From Panacagrimonas sp046594215 (GTDB lineage Bacteria > Pseudomonadota > Gammaproteobacteria > Nevskiales > Nevskiaceae): a stretch of 64,000 nucleotides of DNA. A model generated the notes under the pieces. That model saw only the letters and a program-made list of their open reading frames with translations, did no database searches and was not told where the DNA came from. The first letter of the stretch is position 1. Each line of letters starts with the position of its first letter. The stretch is taken from positions 87,403-151,402 of the forward strand of contig JBKJPX010000009.1 in NCBI GenBank assembly GCA_046594215.1. The letters are read 5' to 3'. Position numbers and translations under genes: made by a program. Shown here in pieces: positions 1 through 10,416 of this stretch.

Positions 1-258
1 GTTGATCCTGGCGTAGGCCTCGCCGCTACCCGAGGCCCGCATGAGCTTCAGCGCATCGGCGTTGCGCAGGCCTTCCGGCCCGCGCCGGCAGCCCGATGCC
101 ACCGGCTTGTAGCCGCAGGCCGGGATGCCGAGCTCTCGCGCCGCTGCGAGCAAGCCCGCGGCGATGTGGGTCTTGCCCACGCCGGTGTCGGTGCCCGTCA
201 CGAAGAGGGTGATCGCCTCTTGCGGGCGGCGCGCCGGCCGCGACCGCGTCGTGGTCAT
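1..258 (-). CDS. bioD: Dethiobiotin synthase BioD, C-terminus cut by window edge
   Basis: ATP-dependent dethiobiotin synthetase closes the ureido ring of dethiobiotin from diaminopelargonate and CO2, the step before BioB. Only the first 86 codons are in the window; the frame is open through base 1. After a short basic leader, the sequence reads TLFVTGTDTGVGKTHIAAGL, the BioD P-loop (GTDTGVGKT), followed by the YKPVASG segment that binds substrate. The ATG at 256-258 overlaps the bioF stop in an ATGA arrangement, so translation is probably coupled to bioF. Identification is firm; the rest of the gene lies to the left. Confidence 0.93.
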   Translation of the reverse strand, partial: MTTTRSRPARRPQEAITLFVTGTDTGVGKTHIAAGLLAAARELGIPACGYKPVASGCRRGPEGLRNADALKLMRASGSGEAYARIN

Positions 259-1508
259 GCCGCGAGCGGTTCGCGACCCAGGCCGCAGGCACGCAAGGCG
301 TCGAGCAGGCCGTCGATATGCGCCGGCTCGTGCGCCGCCGACAGCGTGATGCGCAATCGCGAGGTGCCGGCGGGCACCGTCGGGGGGCGGATGCCCGCGA
401 CCCAGAAGCCGCGCTCGAACAGGGCGCGTGAGACGGCCATCGTGCGCGCGGCGTCGCCGATCAGAAGCGGCTGGATCGGAACCCCTCCGAATTCGGAAAG
501 CGGAACGCGGAATGGCGTGGCCGGGGGACCCAGCCGGATCCCGATCTGGGCTGCGCCGCGCTCGAACCGCGCGATGTTCGACTGCAGCCGCGCGCGGCGC
601 TCGGGCTCAGCCTGGATGATGCGAAGGGCCTCGCGTGCGGCGGCCGCGATGGCCGGTGGCGGCGCCGTGGAGAACACGAAGCTGCGCGCCCGCTGGACGA
701 GGTACTCGATCAGGGTTTCGCTGCCGGCCACGAAGGCTCCCGAGGCGCCCATCGACTTGCCCATCGTCGCAACGTAGAGGTCCGGCCGGGTGCCAAGCAG
801 CTCGTTCGCGCCGCGGCCGCGCTCGCCGATCACGCCGAAGCCGTGCGCGTCGTCGGTCATCAGCGCGGCGCCGTGCTCGCGGGACAGGGTCGCGAGCTGG
901 GGGAGCGGTGCGAGGTCGCCATCCATGCTGAACACCGAGTCGGTGACGAGCAGGATCAGTGAGCCATTTCCTGCGGCCTTCGCGCCGGCCAGCACTGCGC
1001 GAAATCCCTCAACGTCGGCATGCGCCACGCGATGGTAGGTCGCGCCGCTCAGGCGGCCGCCGTCGATCAGCGAGGCGTGGTTGAGTTCATCCGCGACCAG
1101 CGTGTCCTCCCGCGAGAGCAGGCCGCGCAGGGCGCCGCAGTTCGCGGCCCAGCCGGAGGTGAACAGCAGCACGCGCGGGTAGCCGGTGAATTCGGCCAGC
1201 GCTTCTTCGAGGCGACGGTGTTCGGCGTTGTAGCCGCTGATCAGGGCCGACGCCCCGCTGCCGGTCCCGCTGTCGGCGAGCACGCGACGCGCCGCCTCGG
1301 CGACGCGCGGATCGGAAGCCAGCCCGAGGTAGTCGTTGCTGCAGAAGTTGAGGCAGTCGCGGCCCTCGACCCGCATCGTCACGCCGTGGGCGCCCTCGAT
1401 GACGCGACGGACGCGGTAGAGGTCGGCCGCACGCAGGCGTTCGAGTTCCGACGCGAGGCGCGCATCGAGCACTCCGTTGGCCGCCGCGCTGTGGATGCCT
1501 CGATTCAC
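255..1508 (-). CDS. bioF: 8-amino-7-oxononanoate synthase BioF
   Basis: PLP-dependent condensation of pimeloyl thioester with alanine to 8-amino-7-oxononanoate, the first committed step of the biotin ring. Length is about 417 aa, slightly long for the family. The alpha-oxoamine synthase signatures are present: NFCSNDYLGL near the N-terminus, the PLP-contacting TDDAHGFGV at about residues 218-226, and the Schiff-base lysine in ATMGKSMGASG (about K251). The start is uncertain: a TTG at 1526 opens the frame 4 bp after the bioB stop and a GTG at 1508 is the chosen alternative; neither has a strong Shine-Dalgarno sequence. Lies between bioB and bioD in a tight operon; bioC and bioH are not seen in between. 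Confidence 0.95.
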   Translation of the reverse strand: MNRGIHSAAANGVLDARLASELERLRAADLYRVRRVIEGAHGVTMRVEGRDCLNFCSNDYLGLASDPRVAEAARRVLADSGTGSGASALISGYNAEHRRLEEALAEFTGYPRVLLFTSGWAANCGALRGLLSREDTLVADELNHASLIDGGRLSGATYHRVAHADVEGFRAVLAGAKAAGNGSLILLVTDSVFSMDGDLAPLPQLATLSREHGAALMTDDAHGFGVIGERGRGANELLGTRPDLYVATMGKSMGASGAFVAGSETLIEYLVQRARSFVFSTAPPPAIAAAAREALRIIQAEPERRARLQSNIARFERGAAQIGIRLGPPATPFRVPLSEFGGVPIQPLLIGDAARTMAVSRALFERGFWVAGIRPPTVPAGTSRLRITLSAAHEPAHIDGLLDALRACGLGREPLAA

Positions 1509-1530
1509 GGCGCCGCCGGCGCGCAATCGA

Positions 1531-2580
1531 TCAGCAGCAACCGCCGGCGCTGCAGCTGGCGCCGGCCGGAACCAGCACGTGCTCGTCGATCATCGGCTCG
1601 GATGCGTCGCCGCCGCCCTGGACCTGCATGCCCAGGCGCGCCAGCAGCGCGCGATCCTTCGCGTTCTGCGGGTTCTGCGTGGTGAGCAACTTGTCGCCGT
1701 AGAAGATGGAGCTGGCCCCGGCGAAGAAGCACATTGCCTGCAACTCGTCGCTCATCGCGGTTCGGCCGGCCGAGAGGCGCACCGCCGAACGCGGCATCAT
1801 GATTCGCGCCACGGCGATCGAGCGAACGAAGTCGAGCGGATCGAGCGGCGTCACGCCCTTGAGCGGCGTGCCCTCGACCTGTACGAGGTTGTTGATCGGC
1901 ACGCTGTCAGGATGCTGCGGCAGGTTCGCGAGCTGGCGCAGCAGTTCGGCGCGATCCTCGGGCTCTTCGCCCATGCCGACGATGCCGCCACAGCAAGTCT
2001 TCATGCCGGCGTTGCGCACGTGCTCGAGCGTGTCGAGGCGATCCTGGTAGGTGCGTGTACTGATGATCTTCCCGTAGAACTCGGGCGAGGTGTCGAGGTT
2101 GTGGTTGTAGTAGTCCAGGCCCGCATCGGCGAGGCGCTGGGCCTGCGTGTCCTTGAGCATGCCCAGGGTCATGCAGGTCTCGAGACCCAGTTCTTTCACG
2201 CCGCGGACCATGGCCTCGACCTTGGCGAGATCGCGGTCCTTCGGCGAACGCCAGGCAGCGCCCATGCAGAAACGCGTCGCACCGCCGGCCTTGGCCTCGC
2301 GTGCGGCCTCGACCACGGCCTGCACTTCCATCAGCGGTTCCTTCTTGAGGCCCGTTTCGAAGCGCACGGATTGCGGGCAATAGCCGCAGTCTTCGGGACA
2401 GGCGCCGGTCTTGATGGAGAGCAGGGTCGAGAGCTGCACCGTGTTCGGGTCGTGGAGCTGGCGGTGGACGGTCTGCGCGCGGAACAGCAGGTCGTTGAAG
2501 GGCAGCGCGAACAGCGCCTGCACCTCTTCGCGGGTCCAGTCGTGACGGCAGGCTTCCGGGCCGGAGATGTGCTGATTCAT
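1531..2580 (-). CDS. bioB: Biotin synthase BioB
   Basis: Radical-SAM enzyme that inserts sulfur into dethiobiotin, the last step of biotin synthesis. 349 aa, the normal length. The SAM-binding [4Fe-4S] motif CPEDCGYCPQ gives C61, C65 and C68, and the YNHNLDTSPEFY and GMGE segments typical of BioB follow. The C-terminus ends in a cysteine-rich tail (CSAGGCC), seen in many proteobacterial BioB proteins. First gene of the bioB-bioF-bioD operon. Its leader contains a BirA-like operator (2674-2707) and a small hairpin (2608-2625), so repression by biotinyl-AMP-loaded BirA is the likely control. Confidence 0.98.
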   Translation of the reverse strand: MNQHISGPEACRHDWTREEVQALFALPFNDLLFRAQTVHRQLHDPNTVQLSTLLSIKTGACPEDCGYCPQSVRFETGLKKEPLMEVQAVVEAAREAKAGGATRFCMGAAWRSPKDRDLAKVEAMVRGVKELGLETCMTLGMLKDTQAQRLADAGLDYYNHNLDTSPEFYGKIISTRTYQDRLDTLEHVRNAGMKTCCGGIVGMGEEPEDRAELLRQLANLPQHPDSVPINNLVQVEGTPLKGVTPLDPLDFVRSIAVARIMMPRSAVRLSAGRTAMSDELQAMCFFAGASSIFYGDKLLTTQNPQNAKDRALLARLGMQVQGGGDASEPMIDEHVLVPAGASCSAGGCC

Positions 2581-2607
2581 CGAATGATTCCCTTATGTCC
2601 CATGACT

Positions 2608-2625
2608 CGTCCCGATTGCGGGACG
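2608..2625 (-). other. Perfect 7-bp hairpin in the bioB leader
   Basis: CGTCCCG (2608-2614) and CGGGACG (2619-2625) are perfect complements around a 4-nt ATTG loop, 28-45 nt upstream of the bioB start on the transcribed strand. There is no T-tract, so it is not a standard terminator. It could stabilise the leader mRNA or be incidental in a GC-rich genome. Confidence 0.4.
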
Positions 2626-2673
2626 TCGGTTCATCGCTCACGCTGTACCAAGTTTCCGAGCCGTACGGAGGCA

Positions 2674-2707
2674 CTGTCAACTTGAGACTTACCCTTTGGG
2701 TTGACGA
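2674..2707. promoter_or_regulatory. Putative BirA (biotin repressor) operator between bioB and comF
   Basis: Two 9-bp half-sites, CTGTCAACT (2674-2682) and GGTTGACGA (2699-2707), contain the exact inverted repeat GTCAAC/GTTGAC and are separated by 16 bp. The known enterobacterial bioO has half-sites TTGTAAACC and GGTTTACAA with the same 16-bp spacing, so the layout and most positions match, with a GC-shifted core. A perfect -35-like TTGACA for bioB lies inside it on the minus strand, as expected for a repressor site. The location upstream of bioB supports the call; no binding data can be seen. Confidence 0.7.
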
Positions 2708-3377
2708 CGTCGTCTCTTTGCTCGCGCCGGAGCGCTGCGCCTGGTGCGGTTCGGCCGACGCGATCGACGGGGCCTGCGCGGGCTGCAAGGCCGAATTGCC
2801 ATGGAATCTCGTGTCCTGTCCGTCATGCGCCCAACCCATGCCGGTGGTCGCCACCTGCGCGAAGTGCCTCAAGCGCGCGCCGTCCTTCGATGCGGCCTGG
2901 ACGGCGTTTGTCCATGTGGCTCCGATCCGGCGCGGCGTGTTGCGCCTCAAGTACTCCGCAGAATTCGAGCAGGCGCGCGTGCTCGGCACCCTGATGGGCC
3001 GTGCGCTCGCGCAGCGCGGGCAGCCCCTGCCCGACCTGCTGATCCCGGTGCCACTCCCGCGAAAGCGGATGTTCCTGCGCGGCTACAACCAGGCGCAGGA
3101 ACTGGCCCGGGCGGTGTCGCGGGTGGTCGGCGTACCGATCGATGTGACCGCCGCGACGCTGGTGCGCGCGCCGGGCGACCAGATCGGGCAGACCGCGGCA
3201 CAGCGGCGACGCAACCTGCGCGGCGCGTTTCGCATCGATCGCGACCTCGACGGCAAGCGGGTCGCGCTGATCGACGACGTGATGACGACAGGCGCCACGC
3301 TCGATGCCCTGGCGCGCGCGGCACGCAAGGCCGGCGCGGCGCGCATCGAAGCCTGGGCGCTGGCGCGGGCACCCTGA
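2682..3377 (+). CDS. comF: ComF-family phosphoribosyltransferase-like protein
   Basis: ComF-family protein of about 231 aa: an N-terminal zinc-ribbon-like cysteine cluster (CAWC, CAGC, CPSC and CAKC pairs in the first 70 residues) followed by a type I PRTase fold with the PRPP loop VALIDDVMTTGATL. In naturally competent bacteria ComF helps move incoming single-stranded DNA across the inner membrane; in many proteobacteria (GntX/YhgH) the function is unproven. The frame is open from an ATG at 2595, but TTG 2682 sits 10 nt after GGAGG (2667-2671) and gives the usual length, so it is preferred. That start lies inside the BirA-like operator, so comF may also respond to biotin. Convergent with the next gene (9 bp apart). 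Confidence 0.88.
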   Translation: MRLTLWVDDVVSLLAPERCAWCGSADAIDGACAGCKAELPWNLVSCPSCAQPMPVVATCAKCLKRAPSFDAAWTAFVHVAPIRRGVLRLKYSAEFEQARVLGTLMGRALAQRGQPLPDLLIPVPLPRKRMFLRGYNQAQELARAVSRVVGVPIDVTAATLVRAPGDQIGQTAAQRRRNLRGAFRIDRDLDGKRVALIDDVMTTGATLDALARAARKAGAARIEAWALARAP

Positions 3378-3386
3378 CACGGGGCC

Positions 3387-4607
3387 TTACTTCAGTTCGG
3401 CGGAGCTCTTCCCGAGCAGTCGGCGCGCCACGATCAGCAGCTGGATCTGCTGCGTGCCCTCGAATATGTCGAGGATCTTGGCGTCTCGCGCCCACTTCTC
3501 GAGCAGCCCGAAGCCGCTCTCGCCCTCGGCATAGCCGAGGCTGCCGGCGAGTTCGACACACTTGAGCGCGACCTCGGTGGCCACGCGACCTGCCTTTGCC
3601 TTGGCCATGCTCGCCTGCAGCGAGTTGGGCTTGCGGTTGTCGGCCATCCACGCGGCCTGCAGGGTCAGCAGGCGCGCGGCCTCGTAGTCGGCTTGCATGC
3701 GCAGGAACTCGGACGCCGCCGCCGTCTGCGCGTGCGTGGACTTCAGGTAATCCACGGTGACGCCGGCCTTCGCGAGCAGCTTCCTTGTCTCCTCGAGGCA
3801 GGCGCGGGTAAGACCCACCGCCATCGCCGCGACCAGCGGGCGCGTGTTGTCGAAGGTCTGCATCACCCCGGCGAAGCCCTTCTCGACATTGATCTCGGGA
3901 TCGCCGAGCAGGTTGGCCTTGGGCACGCGGCAGTCCTTCAACAGAAACGCGGCGGTGTCAGAGGCGCGAATGCCGAGCTTGTGCTCGAGACGGACCAACT
4001 CGAAACCCGGCGTCCCTTTCTCGACGACGAAGCTCTTGATCGCCGCGCGGCCCTTGTTCTTGTCCAGCGTGGCCCAGACCACCACCAGTTCGGCGCGCTC
4101 GCCGGCGGTGACGTAGATCTTCTCGCCGTTGAGGACGTAGTCGTCGCCGTCGAGTATCGCTGTGGCGCGGATCGCGGCGGAATCCGAACCGCAGCCGGGC
4201 TCGGTGATCGCCATCGCCGCCCAGCGTCCCTTGAAGCGCGCCAACTGTTCTTCGTTGGCCACGCTCGCGATCGCCGAATTGCCCAGGCCTTGGCGCGGCA
4301 TCGACAGCAGCAGGCCGACGTCCCCCCAACACAGCTCCATCGCGCCCAGCACGGTGGAAAGGTTGGAGCCGTTGCGGTTGCCCTCTTCCGTCACCGCGTC
4401 GCGCCGGACACCCGCCGCACCGGCGCCGGAGTTGCCACCCGCCGCGGTCATGCCATCGAGCAGCGCGGCCAGCACATCGAGTTCCTTCGGGTAGCTGTGT
4501 TCGGCGCGGTCGTACTTGCGCGAGTTCGGCCGGAAGATCTCGCGGGCGACCTGCTGGGCCTGCTGCACGAGGCCCGAGAACTTCTTTGGCGTTTCGAGAT
4601 TCATCAT
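3387..4607 (-). CDS. Acyl-CoA dehydrogenase
   Basis: FAD-dependent acyl-CoA dehydrogenase of about 406 aa that would introduce the 2,3-double bond of an acyl-CoA in beta-oxidation. The FAD/substrate signature AMAITEPGCGSDSAA is in the middle domain, and the C-terminal segment ILDIFEGTQQIQ carries the glutamate expected as catalytic base and the adenine-binding GTQQIQ. An upstream TTG at 4628 opens the frame; the tandem ATGs at 4607/4604 are the more likely start. Last gene of a minus-strand cluster with a second acyl-CoA dehydrogenase and an SDR, so probably part of one lipid-degrading pathway. Chain-length specificity cannot be read from sequence. Confidence 0.92.
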   Translation of the reverse strand: MMNLETPKKFSGLVQQAQQVAREIFRPNSRKYDRAEHSYPKELDVLAALLDGMTAAGGNSGAGAAGVRRDAVTEEGNRNGSNLSTVLGAMELCWGDVGLLLSMPRQGLGNSAIASVANEEQLARFKGRWAAMAITEPGCGSDSAAIRATAILDGDDYVLNGEKIYVTAGERAELVVVWATLDKNKGRAAIKSFVVEKGTPGFELVRLEHKLGIRASDTAAFLLKDCRVPKANLLGDPEINVEKGFAGVMQTFDNTRPLVAAMAVGLTRACLEETRKLLAKAGVTVDYLKSTHAQTAAASEFLRMQADYEAARLLTLQAAWMADNRKPNSLQASMAKAKAGRVATEVALKCVELAGSLGYAEGESGFGLLEKWARDAKILDIFEGTQQIQLLIVARRLLGKSSAELK

Positions 4608-4640
4608 CGGCGTGAAATTCCCAGGCAACCTTCGGAATAC

Positions 4641-5533
4641 TTACTTGAACGGATTGGCCAGGCGGCCGAGGTGGTAGCGCAGGGTCTCGGGTAGCGGGCG
4701 CAGCGCACCCACCGCCAGCTTGTTGACGAGTCCGGGCACGCAGACCGGGCGCCCCTTCATCACGGCCTCGTAGCCGGCCTTCGCGACCTCGGCGGCGGTC
4801 TGCCAGACGAACTCGGGAAACTTGTTCATCGTGTCGCGGGTGCCCATCACGTCGTGGAACTCGCTACGCGTGAAGCCCGGGCACAGCGCGGTGACGTGCC
4901 CGCGTCACGGTGTCCGAGCGCAGCGAGGTGGGTGCGGACGCGGGCACTATCCGGCGCCTCCCGCACCCGCTTGCTGCGCAAGGCACCGTGTCGGCGCCGG
5001 ACGCCGTGCGGCTTCAATTCCATGTCCAGCGCCTGCGACATGTTGAGCACGTAGCTCTTGATGCCGGTGTAGAGCAGGCTCGCGCCCGGCGGTGCGAACG
5101 CCGCGACGGACGAGAGATTCACGATACGGCCCCAGCCGCGCTGCTTCATGCCGGGCGCGGCGCGGCGCGCCAGTTCCGTCACCGCGGTGACCATGAGCTG
5201 GAGCTCGTCGGCAAGATCTTTCCAGGGCGCTTCGGCGAACTTGCCGTTGCCCGAGAGGCCTGCGTTGTTGATCAATACATCGATCGGCATGCGCAGCGCC
5301 TCGGCGCGCGCCATCACGTCGAGCGGCGTGGAGCGATCCGTCAGATCGGCCGGCGCGATCTCGCAGCGCACGCCGTGCGCGGCGGACAGCTCGCCCGCCA
5401 GTTCGCGCAGACGATCCTCGCGACGTGCGACCAGCAGCAGGTCGTAGCCCTCCGCTGCGAGCAGTCGCGCGAAGGCGGTTCCGATACCGGCGGATGCGCC
5501 GGTGACCAATGCACTGCGCTTGGAACCGCTCAT
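4641..5533 (-). pseudogene. Short-chain dehydrogenase/reductase disrupted by a palindromic repeat
   Basis: The 5' part (5533 downward) encodes a classical SDR: the cofactor motif TGASAGIGTA at about residues 12-21, LINNAGLSG, the catalytic serine in NLSS, and YTGIK as the YxxxK pair. At the codon after ELKPHGV about 101 nt of hairpin-forming sequence intervene, after which the expected continuation (HVTALCPGFTRSEFHD, then the normal SDR tail ending in LANPFK) resumes in another frame down to 4641. The first frame stops at 4847, giving a 228-aa product without the substrate-binding C-terminal part. The ATG overlaps the upstream dehydrogenase stop (ATGA). The truncated protein retains the active site but is probably inactive. 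Confidence 0.8.
4899..5000. repeat. REP-like palindromic element inserted in the SDR gene
   Basis: The inserted stretch folds into a long imperfect hairpin. The left arm (4906-4941) and right arm (4953-4990) share, as reverse complements, the blocks CACGGTG, GCGCAGC and GGGTGCGG in the same order. The ends are near the shortened SDR codons on both sides, and removing about 101 nt restores a continuous SDR. Size and structure resemble REP/BIME or small MITE-type elements. No second copy was recognised in this window. Confidence 0.75.
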
Positions 5534-6846
5534 ACCAGCAGCACGCCTTCCATGAAACCGACCGCGCGAAGATCGCGATACCAGCGCTCGGCTGGATGCT
5601 CCTTCACGAAGCCATGTCCTCCGAGCAACTGCACCGCGTCGGATCCGATCTGCATGCCCTTGTCGGCGCAGAGGCGCCGCGCGAGCGCGGTCTCCTCGAA
5701 GAAGCTCTTCGACTGCTCCGCTCGGCTCGCCGCGCGATAGGTCAGCAGGCGCATGCCCTCGATCTCGATCGCGGCGTTGGCCACCGTGAAGGCCACCGCC
5801 TGGCGGTGGCTGATCGGCTCGCCAAAGGCGATGCGCTCATTGACGTAGGGCACGAGGTAGTCGAGCGCGGCCTGTGCCGCGCCGACGGCAACGGCACACC
5901 AGCCGAGACGCGCGAGGTTGATGCAGGCGGAATAGGTCTCGACCGATCCGTCGCCAAGCAGCGCACGACTCGCCAGGGCCACGTTGTCGAGCGCGACGCG
6001 CCCGGTCGCCGCGGCACGCAGGCCCATCGCCGGTTCGGCCTGGATGCTCAGGCCGGGCGTGGAGGATTCGACGATGAACAGCGCCGGTCCGCGGCCTTCC
6101 AGGTGCGCGGCGATGATGAACAGCTCGGACTCCGCCGCGCGCGGAACCAGCGACTTCACGCCGTCGAGCACGTAACCATCCGGCGTGCGGCGCGCCTTGG
6201 TCGAGAGCTTCAGCGGGTCGAACAGCGCCGACGGTTCCTGGATCGCGAGCGCCGCCGCGGGCGACTTCTCGCCGACGAAGGCCGGCAGATACGCCGACTG
6301 CTGTTCGCCGTCGCCCCAGAGCACGATTGCGTTGCTGACCGCGGAAGGCGCAAGGCAGGCGACAGCCAGGGAGAAATCCCCGTGCGCGAGCGCCTCGGCG
6401 ACCAGCACGTTGGTCATTGCCGAGCGCTCCTGTCCCGCACCGCCAAGCGACTCGGGCAGGCCGAGCAGGTGGATGCCGAGCTCTCCCGCAGCGGCCAGCA
6501 ATTCCGGCGTCGCCGCGCAACCCGTGTCGGCGGCCAGCGCAGCGGGACGCAGCTGCTCGTCCGAAAAACTTCGGCAGGAGTCGCGCAGCATCTCCTGCTC
6601 ATCGCTGGGCGTCAGATCAAACAGCCCATCGCCCGAACGCTGCGTCAGCCGCGCAGGCTGCAGCAGCTTTTGCGTGGACTTGAAGACGCGGCTAGCGGCG
6701 CCAACGGTGGCGAAGCCCGCGCGCGAGGCGCCGAAGATCGCCTTCTCCGCGGGCTTGCGCAGGCCGAGCTTGTCGACGGTCTTGAGCCCGGCGAAGCGGT
6801 TGAGCACGCGCAGGCCCAGGCCCATCGCGTCCTTGGCGACATTCAT
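5530..6846 (-). CDS. Acyl-CoA dehydrogenase, divergent paralogue
   Basis: 438-aa acyl-CoA dehydrogenase-family flavoprotein. Residues 1-70 form an unusual N-terminal extension before the N-terminal helical domain (DLTPSDEQEMLRDSCRSF). The middle beta domain has AALAIQEPSALFDP in place of the more canonical TEPxxGSD seen in the neighbouring dehydrogenase, and the C-terminus ends abruptly at GFMEGVLLV. That MEG may supply the catalytic glutamate, but the family's adenine-binding GTxxI region is missing. It may be the partner of a two-subunit dehydrogenase or act on an unusual substrate. Stop codon overlaps the SDR start by 4 bp, indicating one operon. Confidence 0.85.
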   Translation of the reverse strand: MNVAKDAMGLGLRVLNRFAGLKTVDKLGLRKPAEKAIFGASRAGFATVGAASRVFKSTQKLLQPARLTQRSGDGLFDLTPSDEQEMLRDSCRSFSDEQLRPAALAADTGCAATPELLAAAGELGIHLLGLPESLGGAGQERSAMTNVLVAEALAHGDFSLAVACLAPSAVSNAIVLWGDGEQQSAYLPAFVGEKSPAAALAIQEPSALFDPLKLSTKARRTPDGYVLDGVKSLVPRAAESELFIIAAHLEGRGPALFIVESSTPGLSIQAEPAMGLRAAATGRVALDNVALASRALLGDGSVETYSACINLARLGWCAVAVGAAQAALDYLVPYVNERIAFGEPISHRQAVAFTVANAAIEIEGMRLLTYRAASRAEQSKSFFEETALARRLCADKGMQIGSDAVQLLGGHGFVKEHPAERWYRDLRAVGFMEGVLLV

Positions 6847-6872
6847 GCGGGAATCTCCCCTTGGAGCAGGAC

Positions 6873-7361
6873 TCAGGCGGACGCCTGAGCCTTGTGACTA
6901 CCCGATGCTGCGGCGAGCTTCTCGAGGAAGGCATCGATCAGGGCCGTGAACTTGCCCTGGATGAACGCAGGCGCGACGAGGCGATACATCAGCGGGACCG
7001 GCACGTCGTTGAGTTCGCCGCGCACGCGCAAAGTCAGGCGCGTCGACTTGCCCTCACCAGCCAGGCGGAACTGGCCTTCGAGCTGCGCGTTGCCGACTTT
7101 CGGGATCGGCTTCCACGTGAACTCCGACTTCGACGGGTCCGCGCTGCAGCGCGCGCCGAAGCTGACGTCGTGCGCGATCCTGGCGATCGACGAGCCGATG
7201 GTCTGCATGTCCAGCCTGAAGTCCTGGCCGCCGAGGGCGCTCAGCTTCTTCAGCTTGGGAAATTTTTTCAGCGTGCCCTCGACGTCGGTCAGCAGGCCTG
7301 CGAGCTGGGCCTGCGTGAGCGACACGGTCTTGTGCCGCTCGAGATCGATCTTGATGTTCAC
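6873..7361 (-). CDS. SRPBCC-superfamily (START/Bet v1-like) protein
   Basis: About 162 aa with the features of an SRPBCC ligand-binding fold: an alternating hydrophobic start (NIKIDLER), a central beta region (FRLDMQTIGSSIARIAHDVSF, FRLAGEGKSTRLTLRVRGEL) and a long amphipathic C-terminal helix (FIQGKFTALIDAFLEKLAAA). Proteins of this group bind lipids or other hydrophobic ligands. The GTG at 7361 is preferred to the frame opening at 7400 because GAGGAG lies 9 nt upstream. It lies upstream of the acyl-CoA dehydrogenases on the same strand (26 bp gap) and may carry or sense their substrate. Assignment to the superfamily is by pattern only. Confidence 0.6.
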   Translation of the reverse strand: MNIKIDLERHKTVSLTQAQLAGLLTDVEGTLKKFPKLKKLSALGGQDFRLDMQTIGSSIARIAHDVSFGARCSADPSKSEFTWKPIPKVGNAQLEGQFRLAGEGKSTRLTLRVRGELNDVPVPLMYRLVAPAFIQGKFTALIDAFLEKLAAASGSHKAQASA

Positions 7362-7484
7362 TTCGTGGCTCTCCTCGGCGTCGTCGAAGAAGAGTCGCAC
7401 GCAGCGTCGAGGCCTAACCTTGGCCGGCGCGTCGGGTCAGCGGTCGATCCAGCCAAAGGGTCCGCGACATGCGGACCCGAATGG

Positions 7485-8048
7485 CTACTTCAGAACGGCG
7501 AGGATGCGGTCGAAGATCTCGTCGAGGGTGCCCACGCCCTCGACCTTCACCAGCTTTCCCTGCTTGCCATAGAAGTCGAGCAGCGGACTCGTCTCGGCGT
7601 TGTAGACCTCAATGCGATGGCGAATGACCGGCTCGGTGTCGTCAGCGCGGCCTTCCTTCTGCGCGCGGTCGAGCAGGCGCTTGACGATCTCCTCGTCGCT
7701 GACGTGAAGGTGCAGCGCCTTGTCGACCCCTTCACGGCCCTGACGCTTGAGCATCTCGTCCAGAACCTGCGCCTGGGCAAGATTGCGCGGGAAGCCGTCC
7801 AGGATGCAGCCCTTCTGCGCGTCGGGCTGCCCCAGGCGATCCTCGACGATGCCGTACACCACCTCGTTGGCGACCAAGTCGCCTGCGTCCATGGCCGCCT
7901 TGGCGGTCATGCCCAGTGGCGTCTTGGCCTTGACCGCCGCTCGCAGCGCATCGCCGGTCGAGATCTTGGGAATGCCGAAATGGGTGACGAGCTTTTCGCC
8001 TTGGGTTCCCTTGCCCGAGCCGGGCGCACCTAGTAGTACAAGTCTCAT
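7485..8048 (-). CDS. adk: Adenylate kinase, short form
   Basis: Interconverts ATP + AMP and 2 ADP in the cytoplasm. 187 aa. The P-loop GAPGSGKGTQ is at residues 7-16, the AMP-binding region KISTGDALRAAV follows, and the signature LDGFPRNLAQA is present. The LID domain is short (DRAQKEGRADDTEPVIRHR) and lacks the zinc or extended LID of long-form enzymes. The frame is open further upstream, but the family starts at MRLVLLGAPG, i.e. 8048. Divergent from hppA, which also belongs to phosphate/energy metabolism. Confidence 0.97.
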   Translation of the reverse strand: MRLVLLGAPGSGKGTQGEKLVTHFGIPKISTGDALRAAVKAKTPLGMTAKAAMDAGDLVANEVVYGIVEDRLGQPDAQKGCILDGFPRNLAQAQVLDEMLKRQGREGVDKALHLHVSDEEIVKRLLDRAQKEGRADDTEPVIRHRIEVYNAETSPLLDFYGKQGKLVKVEGVGTLDEIFDRILAVLK

Positions 8049-8336
8049 GGTGTGTATCGCGCGATGGTCAGCCCTGTGTCGGGCTTGTGATGGTCGGCGC
8101 GTCCGTACCGGCACGCGCGCTCTGGCCCCTTCCCTACTGCACGGATTGTGCCCGAAGGTCGCAGCCTTGGGCGAGTTACGGGGGCACCCTGACGCAGCTG
8201 GAACGCGGAAATGCCGTGGTAGACTCGCGCGCGTTTTTTGTCGCGAATAAAGGTCCATCGGTCGGGTCTCCCCGGCTGAATCAGTGCGTCACCGCGCGCC
8301 GGACGTCCCAAAACCAAGTCGAGGGGAGCCAATACG

Positions 8337-10370
<2,034 letters not shown>

Positions 10371-10387
10371 TCTGAGCCTGCTGCAGG

Positions 10388-10416
10388 AAAAAGCCCCGGC
10401 AAGTCCGGGGCTTTTT
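10388..10416. terminator. Bidirectional rho-independent terminator
   Basis: A 12-bp perfect stem, AAAAAGCCCCGG (10388-10399) with CCGGGGCTTTTT (10405-10416), and a 5-nt loop. The T-run on one strand and A-run on the other let it serve both hppA (plus) and the convergent jetD (minus), whose stop codon it touches. Confidence 0.92.

Noticed and set aside
5530..6846. Second acyl-CoA dehydrogenase judged inactive
   Set aside because: The C-terminal GFMEG may still provide the catalytic glutamate, so inactivity cannot be claimed from sequence alone.
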